Shown here piece after piece: positions 1 through 6,200 of a DNA stretch of 6,875 nt. The DNA lies in contig CAYHCM010000176.1 of the NCBI GenBank assembly GCA_964355045.1, forward strand, positions 1-6,875, given 5' to 3'. The DNA comes from JABWCE01 sp964355045 (lineage in GTDB: Bacteria; Bacteroidota; Bacteroidia; NS11-12g; UBA9320). The notes under the pieces were generated by a model, which saw only the letters and a program-made list of their open reading frames with translations, ran no database searches and was not told where the DNA came from. Numbering within the stretch: position 1 is the stretch's first letter; every line of letters begins with the position of its first letter. Made by a program: the position numbers and the translations under genes.

Positions 1-63
1 CGTTCAATCGTTCAATCGTTCAATCGTTCAATCGTTCAATCGTTCAATCGTTCAATCGTTCAA
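1..63. repeat. Octanucleotide tandem repeat (CGTTCAAT), 7 full copies plus 7 bases
   Basis: Seven perfect copies of CGTTCAAT occupy 1-56, and 57-63 repeat the first seven bases before the pattern breaks at 64. The array touches the left edge, so its true length is unknown. On the + strand it contains no stop in any frame and no ATG, GTG or TTG. Because eight is not a multiple of three, each frame reads the same eight-residue cycle (VQSFNRSI and rotations). It joins the signal-peptide codons of the first gene in frame. Perfect copies suggest recent expansion by strand slippage. Short arrays of this kind also occur between genes in Bacteroidota, so it may be an intergenic microsatellite next to a start whose ATG is not visible here. 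Confidence 0.97.
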
Positions 64-3000
64 ATTTAAGTTCTTCTTTATTGTGGCGTACGGATTATTA
101 TGCACGAATGTTGCCTACGGACAAGACCATCAACTCATGGATAACGCTACCTGGACACCTTCAACCACCAATTTTATACAGTCTTATCCTTTTCCTTCAA
201 CTACTTCTACTGCCACGCAGCATTTAGTAGGTAATGGATATGATGCTATCTTAACAAGGGGAATATTTTATGGTGGAAATCTTGGTGTTTCGCAACATAT
301 AACAAATTACGGAGATTATCGAGGCAAATGGAGTTTTAAAGGAGCCTGGACCAAACCTACGCTTCCGGGTGGCGGCGGGTGGGGTTCTATAACAGGAATA
401 CAATACCTTATAGATTATCATCATTGGGACGATTATTCCGCACATTTTGGGCTTAGAGAAAGAAATACATATGAAATAAATCCCGAAACCCCTACTTATG
501 ATGATGCAAGGGATGCTGTAATATCATGGGGGTATGAAACCGGAACCGATATCACACCAAATAGGTTAATATTTCAATCTATTGTAGGTACTGACGTAAG
601 TATCAGTACAAACCATATTGCAACGGAATGGGCCACTATATTAAGTAACGGAAATATAGGAAGCGGTACATCAACCCCAACTGCACAATTTCAGCTAAAG
701 CCATTTAGTTCTTCAGCTACTATACCTATGTTTGAAATATTGGATTTTAGCAATAATTCAAAACTTATTTTTAAATCGGGTAAATTAGGATTGAGTGTTT
801 CCTCCCCGACAGAAGTATTAGATGTATCAGGAAATTTTAAATTAAATGGAAACCAAAATATAACAGGTGATTTTACTCAAACAGGAACTTCTACACAAAC
901 CGGAACTTCAAATTTGCTAGGAGCTTCGTTTATCACAGGTTCACACCAAATTTCTTCACCTACTCCATTTCCTCCTAGGAGTCCTGTTTATACTACAAAT
1001 GATTATTATCCATTTTCAGTATTTAGTCAAGCTGGAGTAGATATATTTAATATTCTGGATAACGGTAACGCAAGTATTAATGGAGATTTATATTTACCTA
1101 CAATTACAGGCACGGGTACATTTCCAAGGATTTTGGCAATAAATTCATCGGGGCAAGTGATATCCGGCCCGGCACCTACAGCCAATACCTTATGGGAAAT
1201 GGGAGGTAATAGCTTAACAATTAATGGAACAATAGGAACTAAAACAGATTATGATGTTGAATTTCAAGCTGGCACCATTAGTACCATGCCTGTTATCGCT
1301 TATAAAGTACATGGAGTAAGTTCCACATTGAGAGGTTTTACAGAATTTAATAAGCCAGTATCTATTTGTACAACCGCAAATGCAAATTGGACATTAAATT
1401 TAAAATCTGTAGGAACAACAATAGGAAGCCAGGGGGTTTTGAATTGCGTGAGTACTACTGGAGCTAGCATACTTAAAGTGGATGATTTAGGTAATATGTT
1501 TTTACCCGGTATATCTCCTGGTGCAGGCAATGATGCATTGCTTGCCATAGATGGGGATGGGGCAATTTATCCAATATCAGCTACAAATGGTTATTGGTCT
1601 GCAATGGGTAATAATTTTACTACAACAGGGGCAACCTATAAATTTGGAAGCATAACCACTTCCGTAGATGATAAAATAGAATTTTATGCCGGGGGTAAAA
1701 AAGTATTTGATATTTGGAAAGATGCTGCAAGCACTACGAATACTAATATGAAAGAAGGAACTACAAATTTTTCCAGAAATGTTAGTATTCAGGGTGGTAG
1801 CACAGCTACCGGTTATCCAGACGGTAATGCTGGATTATCAGCAACTTCACCTACCTTACCAAATGAAAATGATAAGAAATATTCATTAACAATTAGAACG
1901 GCTATCAATAATACCGGTTCTGGTATATATGGGACAGCCCCATATCCAAATTATAATGACATGGGGATATTGATGTGCAGGGATGCTGACAGAAACTCTG
2001 TTTTGAGTGTTGGAGCCCATGAAATTGATTTCTTTTCGGATTTTTCAAGTGGTGCTGTAAGCGCAAAAACAACACGTTTCGTTAGTGAGAGCACCGGTGA
2101 TAAATTTTATCTGATGCAAAGTAATCTTGTAGGAGGTAATATTCTGACAATTTATGGAGAAACAGATATAAAAGGACGAACAGTTGTTAGACAATCTATT
2201 TTACCAATATTTCCAACTACAGGTACACCTCCTCCTATTAATTTGGGGAGTAGTAATGATAAATTTAATGATATTTATGGAAATAATATTTTTACAACGA
2301 GCTATACAGGCACCAATTTTTTTAGTACAAATATTAGAGGTGACGTTCTTTCCATTGATCAAATAGTAGCTCTGAATTTAGGCGGAGCCGGGACAAGTGA
2401 TATAGGTTCAGCTACTATTAGTTTTGGTAGAATATATAGCAGAAAATTTTATGGCAATCAACTGATACCTTCGGCTACTTATTTTAGTACTATAGGTAAT
2501 ACTACAAGTCCTTTCGGTGAAATTTGGGGAGATACTGTTTATGCTGATAAACTATTTGCCATAAATCCTGGCATAGGTGGTAGTGATATTGGGAGTTCTT
2601 CTAATAGTTTTAATTCAATTTGGCTGCGTACACAACAATACACTACTTCTGATGGAAACTTAAAAAAAGAAATTCATGATTTTGAAAACGGTTTAGATGT
2701 TATTATGCAATTAAAACCAAAATATTACTACTTTAAAGGAGACAAGGATAATAAAAAGTATTTAGGTTTTATAGCTCAGGAAGTAAACGAAATTTTACCA
2801 AGCATCGTTTATGTCCCTAAAAATGAAAAGGAAAATTATGCATTAAGTTATACCGAACTTATACCTGTATTGACAAAAGCAATGCAGGAACAGCAAGTAA
2901 TTATTGATTCATTAAAACTAAAGCTCAATTTGGTTTTCGCCTCCAATCAAATAAAAGGTTCTAAAAATATTACTTCCCAAAAAGAAGTATTAAATAAAGA

Positions 3001-3271
3001 AGCACTCCTTTTCCAAAACCATCCTAATCCGTTTAATGGTGTAACATTTATTGATTATTTTTTGCCGACAAATACAAGTAATGCTTTTTTAAGGGTAATT
3101 GATAACAATGGAAAATTAGTAAAGGCATTTCCGATAAATAAAACTGGCTTTGGGCAGGTGGAATTAGATTGTATTAATTTAGCACAAGGTAATTATTATT
3201 ACAGCCTTTTGGTAAATAGCCAGTTAATTGATACCAAAAGCATGGTAATTGCCATAGCTACCGACTACTAA
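2..3271 (+). CDS. Secreted tail-fibre-like protein with Peptidase_S74 (intramolecular chaperone) domain and T9SS type A sorting domain; 5' end uncertain
   Basis: Residue numbers count from GTG 83, which gives 1062 residues. I doubt that this GTG is the true start: it cuts a signal peptide in half. The n-region and core (KFKFFFIVAYGLL, then CTNVAYG before Q14) begin upstream, and the frame is open through the octamer repeat to the left edge, so the real start probably lies outside. The mature protein is Thr/Ser/Asn/Gly-rich. Decayed versions of the 'GIGTxxPxxxLxV' tail-fibre motif lie at 186-205 and 230-248. A module at 336-428 recurs at 472-569. Beta repeats of the form IGxxxxxFxxIY/W lie at 720-732, 773-785, 803-815 and 835-847. 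The S74 domain (about 854-950) has TTSDGNLK, YLGFIAQEV and SYTELIPVLTKAMQEQQ, ending in a probable coiled coil. A T9SS type A domain follows (973-1062: NHPNPFN, then LAQGNYYYSLL). The S74 domain is known to trimerise and fold beta-helical fibres, and the T9SS domain directs export across the outer membrane. A cell-surface fibre or adhesin is inferred; the ligand is unknown. Confidence 0.9.
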   Translation, partial: VQSFNRSIVQSFNRSIVQSFKFKFFFIVAYGLLCTNVAYGQDHQLMDNATWTPSTTNFIQSYPFPSTTSTATQHLVGNGYDAILTRGIFYGGNLGVSQHITNYGDYRGKWSFKGAWTKPTLPGGGGWGSITGIQYLIDYHHWDDYSAHFGLRERNTYEINPETPTYDDARDAVISWGYETGTDITPNRLIFQSIVGTDVSISTNHIATEWATILSNGNIGSGTSTPTAQFQLKPFSSSATIPMFEILDFSNNSKLIFKSGKLGLSVSSPTEVLDVSGNFKLNGNQNITGDFTQTGTSTQTGTSNLLGASFITGSHQISSPTPFPPRSPVYTTNDYYPFSVFSQAGVDIFNILDNGNASINGDLYLPTITGTGTFPRILAINSSGQVISGPAPTANTLWEMGGNSLTINGTIGTKTDYDVEFQAGTISTMPVIAYKVHGVSSTLRGFTEFNKPVSICTTANANWTLNLKSVGTTIGSQGVLNCVSTTGASILKVDDLGNMFLPGISPGAGNDALLAIDGDGAIYPISATNGYWSAMGNNFTTTGATYKFGSITTSVDDKIEFYAGGKKVFDIWKDAASTTNTNMKEGTTNFSRNVSIQGGSTATGYPDGNAGLSATSPTLPNENDKKYSLTIRTAINNTGSGIYGTAPYPNYNDMGILMCRDADRNSVLSVGAHEIDFFSDFSSGAVSAKTTRFVSESTGDKFYLMQSNLVGGNILTIYGETDIKGRTVVRQSILPIFPTTGTPPPINLGSSNDKFNDIYGNNIFTTSYTGTNFFSTNIRGDVLSIDQIVALNLGGAGTSDIGSATISFGRIYSRKFYGNQLIPSATYFSTIGNTTSPFGEIWGDTVYADKLFAINPGIGGSDIGSSSNSFNSIWLRTQQYTTSDGNLKKEIHDFENGLDVIMQLKPKYYYFKGDKDNKKYLGFIAQEVNEILPSIVYVPKNEKENYALSYTELIPVLTKAMQEQQVIIDSLKLKLNLVFASNQIKGSKNITSQKEVLNKEALLFQNHPNPFNGVTFIDYFLPTNTSNAFLRVIDNNGKLVKAFPINKTGFGQVELDCINLAQGNYYYSLLVNSQLIDTKSMVIAIATDY
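875..910 (+). repeat. Imperfect 18-bp tandem duplication encoding TQTGTS twice
   Basis: Bases 875-892 and 893-910 match at 15 of 18 positions. Both copies encode TQTGTS (residues 265-276 from GTG 83). All three differences fall at third codon positions and are synonymous. It follows the motif GDF in a Thr-rich part of the first protein, probably an extra turn or extended strand in the fibre. Confidence 0.85.
1088..1789 (+). repeat. Duplicated protein module in the fibre shaft (two diverged copies of about 95 residues)
   Basis: Residues 336-428 (1088-1366) and 472-569 (1496-1789) share one layout. Each opens with a hydrophobic strand and LP (LYLP, MFLP) and continues with a strand ending in Asp/Ser-x-Gly (ILAINSSGQV, LLAIDGDGAI). 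A Trp and MGN/MGGN follow, then a strand with Asp and EF (DVEFQAG, KIEFYAG), and the copy closes with VSI. Similarity is visible at protein level but not at DNA level, so the duplication is old. Such units are common in fibre proteins built from repeated beta elements. The boundaries are approximate. Confidence 0.6.
2240..2623 (+). repeat. Four degenerate beta repeats before the S74 domain
   Basis: The pattern LG/IG-S/N-x4-F-x2-I-Y/W occurs four times in the first protein: NLGSSNDKFNDIY (residues 720-732), DIGSATISFGRIY (773-785), TIGNTTSPFGEIW (803-815) and DIGSSSNSFNSIW (835-847). The last three are 30-32 residues apart; the first gap is 53. This element typically precedes S74 domains in tail-fibre-like proteins and probably forms the trimeric stem on which the chaperone domain acts. 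Confidence 0.75.
2642..2932 (+). other. Peptidase_S74 / intramolecular chaperone domain with intact Ser-Lys dyad
   Basis: The domain covers about residues 854-950 of the first protein. S856-D857 (codons at 2648-2653) matches the scissile Ser|Asp of phage endosialidase chaperone domains. K861 (2663-2665) sits five residues after the serine, the same spacing as the catalytic Ser/Lys pair reported in endosialidase and in the eukaryotic MYRF protein. YLGFIAQEV, an NYALSYTELIPVL strand-helix and KAMQEQQ complete the signature. The dyad is present, so self-cleavage is plausible, but the sequence alone cannot show that it happens. Confidence 0.88.
2999..3268 (+). other. T9SS type A C-terminal sorting domain of the first protein
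   Basis: Residues 973-1062 carry the family signature: FQNHPNPFN, then strands FIDYFLP, AFLRVIDNNGKLV and a glycine-rich turn before LAQGNYYYSLLVN, ending in TKSMVIA. The length is usual for the family. The domain is recognised by the T9SS translocon and normally removed at the cell surface. It lies downstream of the predicted S74 cleavage point, so it would be on the released fragment. Confidence 0.93.
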
Positions 3272-3289
3272 TCTTACTTCTAAGTTATC

Positions 3290-6200
3290 ATGCTAAAGAG
3301 GGTCTTACTTTGTTGTTTTTTAACTTTGGGAATAGCCATATCATGCTATTCCCAAAGTTTTAAATGGATAAAACAGATTGGTGATAAGGCAAATGATGTT
3401 AATCCATTATGCAAAATTTTACCTGATGGCAAATCTCTTATTGTTTGGACGTATGTTGACTCTACAAAAATAGATGGCTTTAAATCTAAATCTCAAAAAT
3501 CAAAAAACACCTTCTTACTCTCTTTACTTGATAAATACGGAAAGGCTAAATGGATTTGGAAACCTGATTCTTGCTTTTCTGTTATTAACCATACGGCAAT
3601 AGCTTATTCGGAATCCTTAGGTAAAATATTTGTTTGTGGTAATTTTGATATAAATGCTACAATTAACAAAGCAACCTATAAAGGGAATTATAATGGTTTT
3701 ATTATACGATTTGATACAAATGGAACATTTGAAAAAACGTATATTTTATCGGATACTTCGGCAATCTTTTTTGAATCAATGGTCATTACAAGCCAAAATG
3801 AACTTTTAATTGGTATGCAATACAACAATTTTGGTTCTAATTTTAAGTTATCCATTCCTTCGTTAGGTTTTTCAATTAATAAAAGAGGAAGCTTTCTGTT
3901 AAAACTTGATAAAGATTTAAAGCCTCAAAAAATATCTGAACCATTATATGGCAATAAGACTAGCAGGTTTCTTATATGTTTAAAATCAAATAATCAGATA
4001 TTATCTGTGGGTAGATTTGTAGATACATTGCGAATTGGCAGTAATTACTATTATAATGGTAAAAATGTTAGTTCCACATATTTGACATATTGGGATAGTA
4101 ATCTGGTGTTTAAAAAAAATTCTTTACTTTTCAAGACTCTTTCATCATCTGCTAATATTAACTCATTAAAGAGCTTTCAAGATGGAAGTATTTTAATAGC
4201 TGGTTATTATATAGATACTATTAGTATAATTCCCAAAAAATATAAAAATAAATCTGGAATAGCACTTTTTGCATGCCTTGATTCAAACCTCAATCTAAAA
4301 TGGGCAAAGGTTCCGGATATTAAGCAAGGTGAAAGTATCGTTTCTGAAATAATGGATATAGAAATTTCTGGTGATTTTATTTATGCAGGTGGAATTTTTA
4401 ATGGCAATGCTCATTATGATGATTTTCATTTGCCTGATACATCCGGAATTTTTTGGTTCTTCAAAACTGATAGCCGTGGCAATATTTTATGGATGACAAG
4501 ATGCGCAAATTCAAAAGCAGGTCAATTTGTTGCGAGCATTAGTGCTAACAAACAAAAGGAAGTTCTTATATCAGGGTATATAGTAGATACAGTAAAACTA
4601 AATAAGCAAGTATATATTACTCAGAAAAGCCGAGCTGATATTCTTTTAATGAAAATCCACGACATCGAAATATACCGTGGCTATGTAAAAATCGGCCCTT
4701 ACTGTGCTGGAGATACAATAAAAATACCTTATACCAAAGACGGGGATTTTAATAGCGGCAATCAGTTTATTGCGCAGCTAAGCGATGAAGACGGAAATTT
4801 TACAGGCAGGGAAAGGGAATTGGGAAGGCTTACTACCACTAAGGAAGGAACGATAAAAGGGGTATTGCCCTTGTTTGATGTGGAAAGCAGCCCGAACTAC
4901 CGCATAAGGATACTTAGCACTGACCCGGTGGTGCAAAGCTATTACAAATCAGATACACTTAGGTTGCTGATCTATAGTAAAGACACGGCCAATGCCGGCC
5001 CGCCTGAAACCATTTGTATGGGCGACAGCATTCAGCTAAGAACCACAGGCGGCAGCAAATGGACATGGAGCCCAAGCAATAATATGAACGACAGCAGCCT
5101 TAAAAAACCTATTGTATGGCCTACTGCTACTACCACCTATAAAATAATAATAGCCGACAGCAGCGGCTGTGGCAAGCCCGATACGGCCTATAAAATAATT
5201 AGAGTACGCAAACCCTTAAAAGCAAATATCGCGTTTAAAGATACGGCGGTGTGTGATACCTCGGTATTTAAAATTCCGGCGGCGTTTACAGGCGGAGATT
5301 CTGTGAACTATAGCTGGCAATGGGTTTCGGTTTCGGCCTTCAAGCCGTGGAAGCTAATGAATTCAGGTAAATTAAAACTCAATGATACCTTAGCTCACAT
5401 ACCCAAAGTAACCCTTTATAAGAATGATACCTTGGCATTGGTTTTAGCCGACAACTGTACCAACAAAAACGATACGGCTTTTTTTATAATCCGTCTATTA
5501 AAACCAACGGTGCTTCTTGATAAATTGAATGATACCCTTTATTGTAAAGGCAGACCGGTAATTTTGAAAGCGAATGCTTGGTATGCTCAAACCTATCAAT
5601 GGCTTTGGCGTGATATGACGAATTCGAACGTGCTTTCTACCAATGATTCATTGAACCTAACAGCAAATGCAACTGTGAAAATAAAGCTGACTTTAAGCAA
5701 TGGATGTACGAAGGATAGTAATGAGTTTATGCTTAAAGTGAACCCGCCGTTGGAGGTAAATATGAAATTAGAAAATAGAAATTTGAATGATACAATGGTA
5801 TGTTATGGTCAATCACTCCAACTATTTACAAAAGGAACTGGAGGAAAAGGTACAGGCTATAATTATACATGGCGATTGAATGGAAGCGTAATATCAAGTA
5901 AGGATACATTGTATTTTAATACAAAAAACCTTTTTTCAAACTCAAACTCAAACTCAACATTAACCTTAATTTTAAAAGACAATTGCACTATTCCAAATGA
6001 TAGCATCACAAAAACTATAAAGGTAACGCCAACCCCCAAAGCCGATTTTACTTATGGGCTACTTTGCAGCCGAAGTGCTACTGATTTTACATTTACAGGT
6101 ACAAAGCCACAATCTCCAATAATTACTAATTTCCTCTGGAATTTAAATAAGGAAGATACCTCCACCCTCCTAGATCCTTCTTTTATTTTTGCTATTCCGG

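Noticed and set aside
1..63. CRISPR-like direct repeats
   Set aside because: The unit is eight bases and copies abut with no spacers; it is a microsatellite.
83..85. GTG 83 as the true start of the first gene
   Set aside because: It would remove the charged n-region and half of the hydrophobic core of an obvious signal peptide. The frame is open upstream, so it was kept only as a numbering origin.
251..445. Minus-strand open frame of 64 codons
   Set aside because: Lies wholly within the fibre gene, has no recognisable domain, and is the kind of shadow expected opposite a long coding region.
1300..1548. Minus-strand open frame of 82 codons
   Set aside because: Antisense to the duplicated shaft modules, which have clear protein-level structure on the + strand; no independent support.
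1796..1810. Short inverted repeat GGTAGC / GCTACC
   Set aside because: Six-base arms with a three-base loop inside coding sequence are common by chance.
2184..2366. Plus-strand open frame of 60 codons in another frame
   Set aside because: Overlaps the beta-repeat region of the fibre gene; its hydrophobic, Leu/Ile/Phe-rich product is a by-product of the AT-rich sequence.
2240..2932. Prophage tail-fibre gene
   Set aside because: A T9SS sorting domain follows the S74 domain, a Sec signal precedes it, and the neighbour is another T9SS cargo with no phage genes in sight.
3341..3349. Lipoprotein cleavage at Cys19 of the second protein
   Set aside because: The residues before it (A-I-S) lack the Leu/Val/Ile usually found at -3, and a T9SS cargo is expected to use signal peptidase I; cleavage near CYSQ is more likely.
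3322..3359. Simple intrinsic terminator of the first gene with the second gene starting further downstream
   Set aside because: The codons through the hairpin give a textbook signal peptide from ATG 3290, and only four T follow the stem, so a coding hairpin is preferred; partial termination remains possible.
4112..4119. Run of eight A as a slippage switch
   Set aside because: It is a single homopolymer in an AT-rich gene and encodes Lys-Lys plus part of Asn; nothing else marks it as a contingency site.
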